DNA of 40,934 nt from an uncultured Pelagibacteraceae bacterium (GCA_902525355.1 CABZGO010000012.1:1-40934), one strand, 5' to 3'. Counted from the stretch's first letter, positions 22,614-32,406 are shown. Notes: generated from the sequence alone by a model not told the origin. Made by a program: numbers and translations.

Positions 22614-24485
22614 CTATTTTTTCTTTTTAGTTTTTTCTTGAAAATCAGAAATGCCAACTTTTTTACTTATTAATGCTGGATCTTGTGTCCATAATGGTAC
22701 ATGAACAAGTTCCCTTTTAACAGTTTCCTTTGGTACCTCTATTTTTTGATATACAATTTTTTCTTCTACAACTGGTTTTTCAATAATTTTTTCAATTTCA
22801 ACTTCTTTTTCAACAATTTTTTCAATAATTTTTGGTTTAGTAAAGTATCTGCTCATTCTGACTGCTAATTTCCGTAAACTGTAACCTAATGTCAGTTTGG
22901 ACATATATTTTTTATTTTTTCTTATATGCACGTCTCTATCTTGTAAATGAACGCCTGCAGCAGCTATTAAAGTACCTATTATTGAAATTATTATGGCTAA
23001 TAAGCCATACAAGAGCCAGAAAGCTCTCTCTACATCTTTTGTGGATAAATCCTCCGCGCCAAAATTTTCTGGAACTTCTCCACCTGAAACCCATCTAATA
23101 AATGGATTAAGTTTTATAGTTAATGCCAAATTATAAATTTGATTTGAATTAGAAATTTTTCTTACTTTTTCAACTTGAATATTTCTTTCCTCAATTAATA
23201 CATTTCTATCTTCAAGATAAGTTTTATCTTGCCCTTTATTACTTTGATATTTTGGTTTGTCTGCTTGTAAAATTGATATTTGTTCATTAAGATCTTTAAT
23301 ATTATTGTTTGCGATTGTTATATTAGAATCTCTTTCTTTGTTAATAGCATTAATGCTGTCTTGAATGCTTGCGCTAGTAAGTCCAATTAAATTATTTAGT
23401 TCATTTTCAAGTTTCTCTATTAATCGAGTTTTTTCTTTAGATCTGGAATCTAGATTAGTGTTTAAACTCGTTATTTTTGTATCAATCTTATTATCAATTT
23501 CATCTATTTTACTTTGCGTAATATTAATTTCTTTTTGATTGATCTCAATATTATCTCTAAGATTTTTTTTTGCAGTGCCTTTTCCGAATTTTTTCAACAA
23601 CTCATTTAAATCTGATTTTAATTGAGTATTCTCATTTCTTAATTTTTCAAGTTTCGATATTTCTAAATTTTTTTGTTTTTCTAATTGAACTATTTCTGGA
23701 TTACTTAACGCATTTCTTTTTTCGTTATCAATATTTTTTAATTTTTCTTTTTCCTCAGATATTTTTTCTTCTAAACTTTTAATCTTTGGATTAGCAGATG
23801 AAAGTTCTTTTCTTAATTCATCAATTTCTCTAATTGCACTAATTTTAAATTCCTCAATATTTTTTCTTTGCTGGTTTATTTGTGATTTAAGAGAATTTAT
23901 TCTATCTATGTTAATATTTACTTGGTTATCTATTCCCTCTTTGTTTTCATCTAAAGAAGCAATTCTATCATCAATAGATTTAAGTTTTTGTCTTTCAAGT
24001 TCTACAGCTTGTGAATTGGAACTATAAGCTGTTCTTAGTCCTTGAAGTATAGTTTCAATTGTAAGTATATTTACTGCAATTAAAGCTACAATGAATAATA
24101 CTTTAAACAATCTTGAAGCAGCATTATATAGTGTGATGACTAATGGTATTTTAGTTAGTTCGATAATTCCAATTACAAAAAAACATAATCCTATAATTGC
24201 CATATCTACATCTGGGACATTGATACCTAAAAATTTAAAACCTATTTTTTCAATTACGGCACCCTCTACATCTGCAGCTTGCTGTTTTCCACGTAAAACC
24301 AAACTGATTGAAATGCTGAAACTGACTAAAGCAATAATGATTTCAATAATCCATGCAAATATAATTAACTTTTTTCCAGTTGAACTTAATCTTTCTATTT
24401 TGTCGTATTGTTTGGGGTTTTTTTTATCCTCAGATTTTTGCAAAGCAGTAGATGTTTTTGATTTAAGCCAACTCGTAATATCCAT
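22614..24485 (-). CDS. Inner-membrane protein with a long periplasmic coiled coil (623 residues)
   Basis: The first gene of the operon. Hydrophobic segments lie at about 40-64, 93-118, 127-150 and 489-511. Between the third and fourth lies about 290 residues of heptad-rich coiled coil (about 155-445), broken near 297-310 by a Gly/Lys stretch (FGKGTAKKN). By the positive-inside rule the coil is periplasmic and the last 110 residues are cytoplasmic, with Glu/Lys/Ile-rich repeats (IIEKIVEKEVEIEKIIEKP). The shape recalls DUF4407-like or other trans-envelope scaffolds, but I recognise no family with confidence. If the coil folds back at the Gly break, each arm would be about 20 nm, roughly the periplasm's width. 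Function unknown. Confidence 0.75.
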   Translation of the reverse strand: MDITSWLKSKTSTALQKSEDKKNPKQYDKIERLSSTGKKLIIFAWIIEIIIALVSFSISISLVLRGKQQAADVEGAVIEKIGFKFLGINVPDVDMAIIGLCFFVIGIIELTKIPLVITLYNAASRLFKVLFIVALIAVNILTIETILQGLRTAYSSNSQAVELERQKLKSIDDRIASLDENKEGIDNQVNINIDRINSLKSQINQQRKNIEEFKISAIREIDELRKELSSANPKIKSLEEKISEEKEKLKNIDNEKRNALSNPEIVQLEKQKNLEISKLEKLRNENTQLKSDLNELLKKFGKGTAKKNLRDNIEINQKEINITQSKIDEIDNKIDTKITSLNTNLDSRSKEKTRLIEKLENELNNLIGLTSASIQDSINAINKERDSNITIANNNIKDLNEQISILQADKPKYQSNKGQDKTYLEDRNVLIEERNIQVEKVRKISNSNQIYNLALTIKLNPFIRWVSGGEVPENFGAEDLSTKDVERAFWLLYGLLAIIISIIGTLIAAAGVHLQDRDVHIRKNKKYMSKLTLGYSLRKLAVRMSRYFTKPKIIEKIVEKEVEIEKIIEKPVVEEKIVYQKIEVPKETVKRELVHVPLWTQDPALISKKVGISDFQEKTKKKK

Positions 24486-24577
24486 TTATTCCCCGCTAAA
24501 TTTAAACAGAATTTAATGTTAATGAAAAGTTAAAGTTTTGAGATAAGAAATATTAGAACTATTCTGAACTGTTGAAT

Positions 24578-25108
24578 TTACCTTATTTTAGTCCATTTTT
24601 TTATATCATTAATTAGAGACTTATCTTTCATATATTTTCTTACCCTTGATTTCCACTCCCAAGGATAAATAAACTTCATACTCCATAAACCTAATTTGTT
24701 ATCTTTGGCAAATTTTTGATCAGAAGAAAATTTATTTTTGGAATATTTATTAAAATCAAAAGCATATCCGTTTTTAACAAGATACCTCGACAAGCTTTCA
24801 TTGTTGACAAAACACTCACCCAAGGTTCTTCCCAATCGATCTTTTTGTTTTTCTTTTTCACAATATATTTTTTTATTATTTATTTTTTCTATTAATTTTT
24901 TTTTAGATAATTCTCCACAAAGTATCTTCTTGCCTTTAAAATAACATAATTGAATATATTTTTTATAATAAATTGTTTCTGGTGTATCTATTCCAGAAAA
25001 TCTTATTGTTTCTCCATTTAATTTAATAGTATCTCCATCTTTAATAATTAAATTTTGAGACAATGAATTTGAGAAACCCAACAAAAAAAATAAAATTATT
25101 TATTTCAT
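24578..25108 (-). pseudogene. Staphylococcal-nuclease-like (thermonuclease) gene with an in-frame stop in the signal peptide
   Basis: The mature region is a clear SNase domain: KDGDTIKLNGETIRFSGIDTPE, DRLGRTLGECFV and the LVKNGYAF segment, 168 residues from the TTG at 25082-25084. The frame continues upstream: ATG at 25106-25108, AAA, then TAA at 25100-25102, then codons for IILFFLLGFSNSLSQ. Without that stop the product would begin with a normal signal peptide. So codon 3 (probably AAA) appears mutated to TAA. It may be a pseudogene, a sequence error, or a gene started at a rare codon after the stop. A secreted nuclease would scavenge DNA or RNA. Confidence 0.7.
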
Positions 25109-25170
25109 AATCATAATATTACCTAAATTGGAACTGATTTGTAACATAACAATTAATTAAAAATAGAATC

Positions 25171-25746
25171 GTGAGATTATCATTATTTTTTTTCCTTCAT
25201 TTAGTTGCATTTGTTATCCTTTTAATAGTCCACCCTCATGCCAGAGCTCTGGATGATGGGTGGGCTATAATTGAGAAAGACAAAAATTTTATTTACATGT
25301 CTAAGAACGGTGAATTTATACATGGTGATAGAATTGTTTTATCTTTGAATTATAAGGATTGTGACACCGTTTATCATTTATTTACTTTTTTAACGACAAA
25401 AGGGGATGCTAATATCTACCAATTTGAAAATCAAAATATCCCAATAAAAATCAACGATTTCGATTTTTTCGCTGAAGTAACTCATATAGAAAAAATACTA
25501 GATCATAGAGCTCATTGGGTAGTATTTAAGTTAGGTTCATATAATACGAAAGAGTATGCAAAAAAACTCTCTGGTTTTATTCAAGAAAATGATAGTTATG
25601 AAATATCACTGAATGATGGTTTGAATTTTGAAGTTGAAAATTATTTCGACATTAGAAGAAATAACTGGAAATTAGATTATTTCTCAGAAAATTTTAATGA
25701 GTTTTACAGACGGTGTAATGAAAAAAATCAATTAAAGGATAGTTAA
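25171..25746 (+). CDS. Exported hypothetical protein, paralog 1 of a tandem pair
   Basis: A 191-residue protein with a GTG start and an N-terminal signal segment (LSLFFFLHLVAFVILLIV, likely cleaved near ARA at 26). It shares with the gene at 25807 a GEFIHGDRIVLSLNYKDC block (GEVVHGDKMRF...KNC there) and a C-terminal YFDIRRNNWKLDYF block (YFDILDNNWKLDKF there). Two spaced cysteines in the same places may pair. No family recognised. It lies on the plus strand between minus-strand blocks. Confidence 0.65.
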   Translation: MRLSLFFFLHLVAFVILLIVHPHARALDDGWAIIEKDKNFIYMSKNGEFIHGDRIVLSLNYKDCDTVYHLFTFLTTKGDANIYQFENQNIPIKINDFDFFAEVTHIEKILDHRAHWVVFKLGSYNTKEYAKKLSGFIQENDSYEISLNDGLNFEVENYFDIRRNNWKLDYFSENFNEFYRRCNEKNQLKDS

Positions 25747-25806
25747 TATGTTTGTTGGTATGGAATATTTAGTGCTTATGATAATTTTTGGTCAAATTTT
25801 GTAAAA

Positions 25807-26370
25807 TTGATTTATAGATTCTTAAAATATCTAATAATTATTATAATTATTCCAACATCATTGCATGCAAAGGATGAGTGGAATATTCATGATTTTGGTA
25901 GCTATGTAGTAGCGAGCGTTCCTGGTGAAGTTGTTCATGGTGATAAAATGAGATTTATTCTTGAAAAAAAAAACTGTAATAAAATTGGAATAATGTTTTC
26001 CTTTTTAACTTATAAAAGTTCAGAGACACCCGAATTACAAGGAAGAAAGGTTCCAATAAGAATAAATGGGTCTGATACGTTAAATGTTGCTGATGTTGTT
26101 CTTGTTAGACCAGCTTTTAGTAATATGGCTTTTTTTGTGATGTTTACAGCTCCTGAGTATTATCCTTTAGATGAGTTTACTGATGGTATTATGAGAGATT
26201 ATCGAAAAGAAAACAAATTTAGTATAACAATTGCAAAGTCTAATGATTTTGATCCAGAAAAATATTTTGATATTTTAGACAACAATTGGAAATTAGATAA
26301 ATTTCCAGAAAAAATTACTGAGGCTCATCTAATGTGTACGGGAAAACCTAATAAAACACTAAAGGGCTAG
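25807..26370 (+). CDS. Exported hypothetical protein, paralog 2 of a tandem pair
   Basis: A 187-residue protein with a TTG start and a signal peptide (IYRFLKYLIIIIIIPTSLHA, cleavage near 21). It shares the GEVVHGDKM and YFDILDNNWKLD blocks and cysteine positions with the upstream gene, so the two arose by tandem duplication and have diverged a lot. The mature protein looks beta-rich (IRINGSDTLNVADVVLV). It converges on the large secreted protein gene, 8 bases apart. No family recognised. Confidence 0.65.
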   Translation: MIYRFLKYLIIIIIIPTSLHAKDEWNIHDFGSYVVASVPGEVVHGDKMRFILEKKNCNKIGIMFSFLTYKSSETPELQGRKVPIRINGSDTLNVADVVLVRPAFSNMAFFVMFTAPEYYPLDEFTDGIMRDYRKENKFSITIAKSNDFDPEKYFDILDNNWKLDKFPEKITEAHLMCTGKPNKTLKG

Positions 26371-26378
26371 ATTTATAC

Positions 26379-28154
26379 TTATTGTCCTAAAGACTCTTTT
26401 GCCTCCTCCACAGAGTAATTAGTTCCATGTTGTTGATTGTAAGCAGCTACAGCATCTGCAAAACTTCCATAACCAAGTCCCTGTGCTGTTGCTTCTAAAT
26501 CTACTGAAACACCTGCACTTGTTGCAGCTCTAATTGTATCTGCAACTTCTTGTAATCCAGTATTTGCTGCAGCAGCTATTCTTCCAGCATCAAATGAACT
26601 TAGAGATCCTGACTGAAGAGCATTTATCATATCAACATTATCTTGGTATGCAGCTGCATATTCCTCTACAGACCAATTAGCATTGTGTTGTGCATTTGCC
26701 AGATCAGTAAGATCCGAATAATTATTTATATCCAAATTGTAAGTATTGCCAAATGATCTCGCAAAGTCATCTAAGGTGAATGAAAACTTGAAGGTATCAG
26801 TATTAATATCTAAATTTTTAGCAATATCATTAAAATTATTAGCTTCATTTTGAATCAAACTACTAAACGAGTCTAGATCTAATAATTCTTTAAAATTTTT
26901 CATCGCTAATTGAGCTTTAATTGACTCAATTTCTTCTGCTGAAAGAGAAACTTCTATACCAGCATCATCAACTATAATTTCAGGTATTGGATTTTTCCAA
27001 GCATTTGCCCAATCGCTTAATGTCCAGTCTTTCATTTGTGAAGCTGATGCAACTTGAAGATTTATATCATCAAGTCTCACACTTAATTCATCTCGATAAA
27101 CTTCAAGAAATCTATTTACAGGTATGCCTCCATTTTCAAGATTCATTATTTGTAATTGAATATCATTAGACTTCTTATTTTTAGTAACTTTCATTGATTT
27201 TGTAATATCACCTAAAATTGATAATTCATTTTGAGAAAATATTTCAAATTTGGCATTTGAAAGATCTTGTTCATACTTTTTTATGATTTTGTCATTCTTA
27301 ATCTTTTGAAGAATATATTCAGCAATTTTATATCCACTTAATAATCCTGAATTATTTGTATTTTTATATTTATCTATTTCAATAATAAAAGATGTTAATA
27401 CCTCATAATCTTTGATTGTTAACGATTTTTTTAAATTTTTAGAAAGTTTTTCAAAATTTTTTTTATACTCGCTATTAAATTTTTTTTCTGTCAATCTGTT
27501 ACTTAATTTGTCATCTGTTATATTTTTTAACTGAGATATATTTTTTGAAATCTTAGTATGTAATTTTGAATTATTTTTTTCTTCTTTAGTTAATTTTATT
27601 TTTTTTATTTCGGCTTGATTTAATAGTTTGTATAGAACGTAATATCTCTTTATAACCTCCTCAGGAGAATTTTCTAAAGATAAACCTATGGCTTCTCTCA
27701 TTGATTTTCTTGCTTTATTCAAGCCATAAATTTTTTGAATATTTTTCTTAGTCGCAGCATTTATTTTTGGATATTTTTTTTCAAATGTGTCTAAAGATTT
27801 TTTATTATCCTTTAACTGTTGCATATAAAAAAATTCAAAATATGCCATACCGAGAATAACTTGGTCAGTATTTTTTTCCATTTGTCCTTTTTTGGTAATA
27901 AAAGTCTCAATAAACTTTTTTTGAGAAATTATTTGTTTTTCATGAAAGGTATCTACTGATTCAGTAAACATCCCTTTTGGTGTATTATTAATTTTTTCAA
28001 ATTTACCAAATTTTTCAAAATCTTCTAAGAAAATACCAATCTTTATTTCCTTTTTAGTTCTTTCTATAGAATTTGCTGTTCCAAGAAGAGAAAAAAAAAT
28101 AAATATAATTAAATATATTTTATTTACTTTTTTGTAATTGATAAATCGATACAT
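26379..28154 (-). CDS. Large exported protein with helical body and Ala/Asn-rich C-terminal repeats
   Basis: A 591-residue protein with a signal peptide (VNKIYLIIFIFFSLLGTANS after a basic start, cleavage near 29). Residues 60 to about 400 are lysine-rich helices. The C-terminal 190 residues differ in composition, with Ala, Asn, Ser and few Lys, and hold degenerate repeats ending in W/Y-S/T-V-E-E: DWTLSDWANAW, NANWSVEEYAAAYQ and GTNYSVEEAKESL. This suggests a secreted or surface-associated protein. Its start lies 35 bases inside the upstream dioxygenase gene. No family recognised. Confidence 0.65.
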   Translation of the reverse strand: MYRFINYKKVNKIYLIIFIFFSLLGTANSIERTKKEIKIGIFLEDFEKFGKFEKINNTPKGMFTESVDTFHEKQIISQKKFIETFITKKGQMEKNTDQVILGMAYFEFFYMQQLKDNKKSLDTFEKKYPKINAATKKNIQKIYGLNKARKSMREAIGLSLENSPEEVIKRYYVLYKLLNQAEIKKIKLTKEEKNNSKLHTKISKNISQLKNITDDKLSNRLTEKKFNSEYKKNFEKLSKNLKKSLTIKDYEVLTSFIIEIDKYKNTNNSGLLSGYKIAEYILQKIKNDKIIKKYEQDLSNAKFEIFSQNELSILGDITKSMKVTKNKKSNDIQLQIMNLENGGIPVNRFLEVYRDELSVRLDDINLQVASASQMKDWTLSDWANAWKNPIPEIIVDDAGIEVSLSAEEIESIKAQLAMKNFKELLDLDSFSSLIQNEANNFNDIAKNLDINTDTFKFSFTLDDFARSFGNTYNLDINNYSDLTDLANAQHNANWSVEEYAAAYQDNVDMINALQSGSLSSFDAGRIAAAANTGLQEVADTIRAATSAGVSVDLEATAQGLGYGSFADAVAAYNQQHGTNYSVEEAKESLGQ

Positions 28155-29019
28155 AATGTTTCTTTTTTGGAAGTGGAATTATTACAGGTACATCCGTACA
28201 TCTTGGTATTATTGATTTTTTTCCATAAATGATATTTGCTTCATAGTTTTCAAAGTTTGTCTCTGGGTGTGGATTTCCATCATTAATAATTGGCCATGCA
28301 TCACAAGCCCTATAACCGAATAATATTAGTGGTCTTGATCCATTAGTATGATTTAAGCCTGAACCATGAATTGTTCTACAATGAAAGAAAGCAACCGAAC
28401 CTGCTTTTCCAGTTAACGAAACTGATTTTTTTAAGTTAATCTTGTTTTTTTTAGTATTAATTTTACCTACAAAATAATTATCATTACTATGATGACTAAA
28501 TAGTTCTTTTTTATGAGAGCCTTTGATTACTTTTAGAGGTCCATTTTTTTCATCACAATCTTCTAGGTAAATACCTACTGTTATTAAATCATCATTTGTA
28601 TGAGGGTAAAATGCAAAGTCTTGATGCCATTCAACTAGACTTCCTTTTTTCTTATTAGGTAATTTAAAGTTTAATTTTCCAAGATGGAATCTTACTGTTC
28701 CTCCAATTAATTTTTTAACAATATCAATAATCTTTTTATTCCTTGATAAATCATAAAATAATTTATTATTATTTTGAGGATTATTTAATCTTAGTATTTC
28801 TTTATTTTTCGATGAATTATTATTAAATACAAAATGGTAATTATCATAACTTTGTGTGCCACCTTGATCTTTAACTTTTTTTCTACTATTTTTTTCTTTG
28901 TTTACAATTTTATTAATTAAAACATTTAACTTATTGATATCTTTCTTTGAAATAAGCTGATCTTTAACTAAATAACCATTTGTATTATAAAACTTTTCAT
29001 CCTTATAAGAAAATGTCAT
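28120..29019 (-). CDS. Phytanoyl-CoA dioxygenase (PhyH)-family Fe(II)/2-oxoglutarate oxygenase
   Basis: A 299-residue protein of the PhyH family. The iron-binding HxD is in VEWHQDFAFYPH, the distal His in CRTIHGSGLNHT, and the Arg that binds 2-oxoglutarate in SRPLILFGYRA. Bacterial members hydroxylate varied small molecules, including ectoine and lipids, so the substrate is open. There are no ectoine genes nearby. It lies between a secreted protein gene and an acyltransferase gene, both on the same strand. Confidence 0.82.
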   Translation of the reverse strand: MTFSYKDEKFYNTNGYLVKDQLISKKDINKLNVLINKIVNKEKNSRKKVKDQGGTQSYDNYHFVFNNNSSKNKEILRLNNPQNNNKLFYDLSRNKKIIDIVKKLIGGTVRFHLGKLNFKLPNKKKGSLVEWHQDFAFYPHTNDDLITVGIYLEDCDEKNGPLKVIKGSHKKELFSHHSNDNYFVGKINTKKNKINLKKSVSLTGKAGSVAFFHCRTIHGSGLNHTNGSRPLILFGYRACDAWPIINDGNPHPETNFENYEANIIYGKKSIIPRCTDVPVIIPLPKKKHYVSIYQLQKSK

Positions 29020-29041
29020 ACGTTATCTTATCAAATTAAGA

Positions 29042-30937
29042 TTATTTTAAAAGATTACTAAAATAAGTAATATTATAATTTTCAGATCCTAAATATTTGG
29101 CGCCTGACAATGTAATATGATCATCATCATAAAAAATTTTGTTATTACCTGAAGTAAGATATTTGCACTCTTTTTTGTCATTATTACAAATCAAAGATAT
29201 CTGATTTAATATTTTTACATGATGTTTATTAGAAATTTCCTCAAGATTTTTAAGTTTTCTAAAATTTGACTTATTGTTAATGTAGCTCTCATAATAGATT
29301 TTTTTAATGACTAAATCTTCTTCAAAATTAGGCAGACGTTTTTCTTTATAAAGAAATTTATCTAAAATTGTAAATGATCTCTCAAATCCTGTCTTGTAAA
29401 AATTTGTAAATATTGGGTTACCTGTGGAAATTAATATTTCCTTTTTCAAGCTTTTTAAGTAATTTATAGTTTTACTAATTTCAACTAAATCTTTTTTTGT
29501 CCACGATGATGACAAAATAACTAAATCAGCATTCAATATATTATCTTTCAATCTATAAAATTGATCAGATTTATTTACTTTTAAAATATTTGAAACATCT
29601 GTCCATTCAAAAATAAAGGTATAATCTCTAAAATTTTCACTATTTAGTTTAAAAATACAAAATAAATCTCTAGCATGAGAATTACCAATTATTAATATTT
29701 TTTTTCTTTTATCTAGTTCAGAAAATTTTTGTTTTTTAAATTTATTATAAAAAATATCTTTTTCATTTTTATAAAATATATTTTCTAAATTAATATTTCC
29801 TACTTTATAACTTGTATTTTTTGAATATTTAATATTTTTTGACAGATAGTGATTCAAAGTAATAATAGATAATATAGATAAAATAATAGAAATCATAAAA
29901 ATTTTAAAACTAATTTTTTTTTGATTTCGAAAAGGTTTCTCAATATAAAAATATGAAAAAGAAGAAATCATAATGACTGGTATTAAAAATAAAATAAAAT
30001 TTATATTTTTAAAAAGATACATACTATTAACGTACACAAAGACTGGAAAGTGCCAAAGATAGAGTGAATATGATATTTTGCCGACAAATGTTAATAATCT
30101 AGATGAGAGTATATTGAAAAGAATAGTATCAGTTGAAATATATGTTAAAACCAAAAAAGTACCCAATACTGGAATAATTGTAAGAAATGAAGGATGTAAA
30201 ACTTTATCGTTTATAAAAAAGATAGAAAACAAGATTAAAAAAATTCCAAGTATAGCTAAATAACTGTATTTAATATTTTTTTGCCATGAATAGACTAAAA
30301 AGCCAAAAAGAAATTCCCATGCACGCGTTATGAATAAATAAAAATTCAAGGAAGAATGATTTCTGCTTAAGTATTCAGCTGCAATAAAGGATACCAGAAT
30401 AGCTATTAAGATTAGATATTTATATACTTTCTGTTTTTTTAAAATAATTAAAAGAAAAATTGGATAAAAAAGATAAAATTGCTCTTCTATTGATAATGAC
30501 CATGTATGCAGTAATGGTTCAAAACTTCCCTCAATCGCTCCGTATTCTATACTACTAAAATGAAAAAAAAAATTAGAGTAAAAAAAAATAGTAGAAATTA
30601 AGGACTTAAAATAATTTTGGAAATTTTCTGGCGACAGGAATAAGTAAGAAAAAATAGAGGTAAAAAATAACAAAAATAAAAGAGCAGGTAAAATTCTTCT
30701 TGCACGTCTCTCAAGAAATTTTAAATAAATATTTTTCTTCTTTTTTTTAAATTCTGTTATTAAAATTTTGCTTATAAGATAACCTGAAATTACAAAAAAG
30801 ATATCTACACCTAAATATCCTCCTTTAAAAATGTCAAAAGGGAAAAAATTTAATTTATAATGATAAAAAATAACTGATAATACAGCAATAGCTCTTAAAC
30901 CATCAATTTCTGGTCTATAGCTATTATCTTTAATCAT
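29042..30937 (-). CDS. OafA/YrhL-type acyltransferase with C-terminal SGNH domain
   Basis: A 631-residue inner-membrane acyltransferase. The N-terminal acyltransferase-3 domain (about 1-370) has YRPEIDGLRAIAVLSVIFYH, GGYLGVDIFFVISGYLIS and RRARRILPALL, with about ten TM segments. The periplasmic SGNH-like domain (about 410-631) has IIGNSHARDLF as block I and DDDHITLSGAKYL as the Asp/His block. Such proteins O-acetylate surface glycans. The gene diverges from the CotH-like gene at 30982 with only 44 bases between, suggesting a shared promoter region and a link to surface polymer modification. Confidence 0.9.
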   Translation of the reverse strand: MIKDNSYRPEIDGLRAIAVLSVIFYHYKLNFFPFDIFKGGYLGVDIFFVISGYLISKILITEFKKKKKNIYLKFLERRARRILPALLFLLFFTSIFSYLFLSPENFQNYFKSLISTIFFYSNFFFHFSSIEYGAIEGSFEPLLHTWSLSIEEQFYLFYPIFLLIILKKQKVYKYLILIAILVSFIAAEYLSRNHSSLNFYLFITRAWEFLFGFLVYSWQKNIKYSYLAILGIFLILFSIFFINDKVLHPSFLTIIPVLGTFLVLTYISTDTILFNILSSRLLTFVGKISYSLYLWHFPVFVYVNSMYLFKNINFILFLIPVIMISSFSYFYIEKPFRNQKKISFKIFMISIILSILSIITLNHYLSKNIKYSKNTSYKVGNINLENIFYKNEKDIFYNKFKKQKFSELDKRKKILIIGNSHARDLFCIFKLNSENFRDYTFIFEWTDVSNILKVNKSDQFYRLKDNILNADLVILSSSWTKKDLVEISKTINYLKSLKKEILISTGNPIFTNFYKTGFERSFTILDKFLYKEKRLPNFEEDLVIKKIYYESYINNKSNFRKLKNLEEISNKHHVKILNQISLICNNDKKECKYLTSGNNKIFYDDDHITLSGAKYLGSENYNITYFSNLLK

Positions 30938-30981
30938 TTATAAATATTAGATAAAACTAATGATACAATGAATTTTGTAAA

Positions 30982-32406
30982 ATGAGAAAAAAATTAGTTT
31001 TATTTATCATACTTTTAAATTTTTTATATATCGATTTGTCTTTTGCTAACAAAAATTGCTCAAATGTAAATTTTAACGTTAGAAAAAACAACAATATACC
31101 AAATCTAATTTCTGTTGAAACATTAGATTCAAGGAAATGGACAAAAAATCTTCTTAAAATGTTAACCGAAACAAAAGATATAAGTAAATCAGAATATATT
31201 TCTTTGGATAAATACCGTAATTATTATAAAGCAAAAATTATTGTCCAATATAAAAATGGAATTAAATGTTCATTTAATGGAGAAGTTAAAATTCATGGTG
31301 GCACAAGGAATCATAGAGATAATATCAAACAAATAACTTCATTAAGGGTTAAATTATTTGATGGTAACATATTAAATACAACGCATTTTGCTCTTTTGCT
31401 TCCAAAAACTAGAAATGGCGATAACGAAATATTTGGTGCAAATCTATTTGCTGAATTAGGCTATATCAGTCCTTTAACATTTTATACTAATACATCTGTC
31501 AACAAAATTGGATCATACAAAGTGATTTTTCAATCAAGAGAAGATAAAGAAATTTTATTTTTTAGTAAAAAAAGAGATGGCACTGTTTTAAGTGGAAATA
31601 AAACTAGAGGTGATAAAGAATTAAGTTTGGCAAGAATATCTTATAATTATAATTTTAATGAAAATGCAAATTATAAAAATTTTAAAATATTAGAAAAACT
31701 AAATCTTATTTATTTATTAAATTTTGATAGCAAACAAATAAGAAATTTTGAAGGATTAAATATTGATAAAATCAAAGAATATGAAGCACTTGTTTTATCC
31801 ATGGGCGGAGGTTTGGAGAAAGAAGACAGAAAATTTTATTTCAATAACTTAAAAAATAATTTTGAACCTATTTTTAATGATACCGATATAAGAATCTTAG
31901 AAAATAATTTTTTTTATATACCTAAAACAAAATACAAATATAAAGAAATTAAAAATGTCATAAATAAAATTAACAATATTAATGTTGATAATTTTCATAA
32001 AAAACTAATTTCAAATGGTTTAGATATTGAAAAAGATGAAATTACAATGATTCTTCAAAAAATTAAAAAAAATGTAAAGCTAAATAATACTTTTAAAGAA
32101 GATGAATATACCAACGATAATGAGATTAGCATAAGTAATAAAATATTAGACACATACTTAGAAAAGTTGTTTACAAATGAAATTGGACTTATTTTTTATA
32201 ATAAAGACAACAGCTTCACAATTTGTAAAGCTGTCAATAACTGTAAAAAAATAAATCTCAGCGAAGATAAAATTAATACTGTCCTAAATTCACATATAAT
32301 AAAATACAATAATTATAAATATAAGTATATTTTCGAAAATAAAGATATTCTAAATAATAAAAAAATAAATAAGAATAAATTTTCAAAAAAAAAGATTTTT
32401 TTATAA
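30982..32406 (+). CDS. CotH-like exported protein, N-terminal part of a frameshifted gene
   Basis: A 474-residue reading frame with a signal peptide (LVLFIILLNFLYIDLSFA, cleavage near 22). It resembles the 547-residue protein at 33749: KAKIIVQYKNGIKC...GEVKIHGG, TSLRVKLFDGN, FALLLPKTRNGDNEIFGANL. The CotH-kinase-like DxD is in PIFNDTDIRIL, after KFYFNN. It stops at TAA 32404-32406 just after a run of nine A's (32385-32393) and seven T's (32396-32402). The remainder continues one frame over to 33175. Removing one A gives a continuous product of about 730 residues. It may therefore be broken, misread, or expressed by slippage. Confidence 0.7.
   Translation: MRKKLVLFIILLNFLYIDLSFANKNCSNVNFNVRKNNNIPNLISVETLDSRKWTKNLLKMLTETKDISKSEYISLDKYRNYYKAKIIVQYKNGIKCSFNGEVKIHGGTRNHRDNIKQITSLRVKLFDGNILNTTHFALLLPKTRNGDNEIFGANLFAELGYISPLTFYTNTSVNKIGSYKVIFQSREDKEILFFSKKRDGTVLSGNKTRGDKELSLARISYNYNFNENANYKNFKILEKLNLIYLLNFDSKQIRNFEGLNIDKIKEYEALVLSMGGGLEKEDRKFYFNNLKNNFEPIFNDTDIRILENNFFYIPKTKYKYKEIKNVINKINNINVDNFHKKLISNGLDIEKDEITMILQKIKKNVKLNNTFKEDEYTNDNEISISNKILDTYLEKLFTNEIGLIFYNKDNSFTICKAVNNCKKINLSEDKINTVLNSHIIKYNNYKYKYIFENKDILNNKKINKNKFSKKKIFL

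Noticed and set aside
22760..22840. Short tandem-like repeats in the coiled-coil gene's 3' part
   Set aside because: They encode the Glu/Lys/Ile repeats of the cytoplasmic tail; not a CRISPR or mobile repeat.
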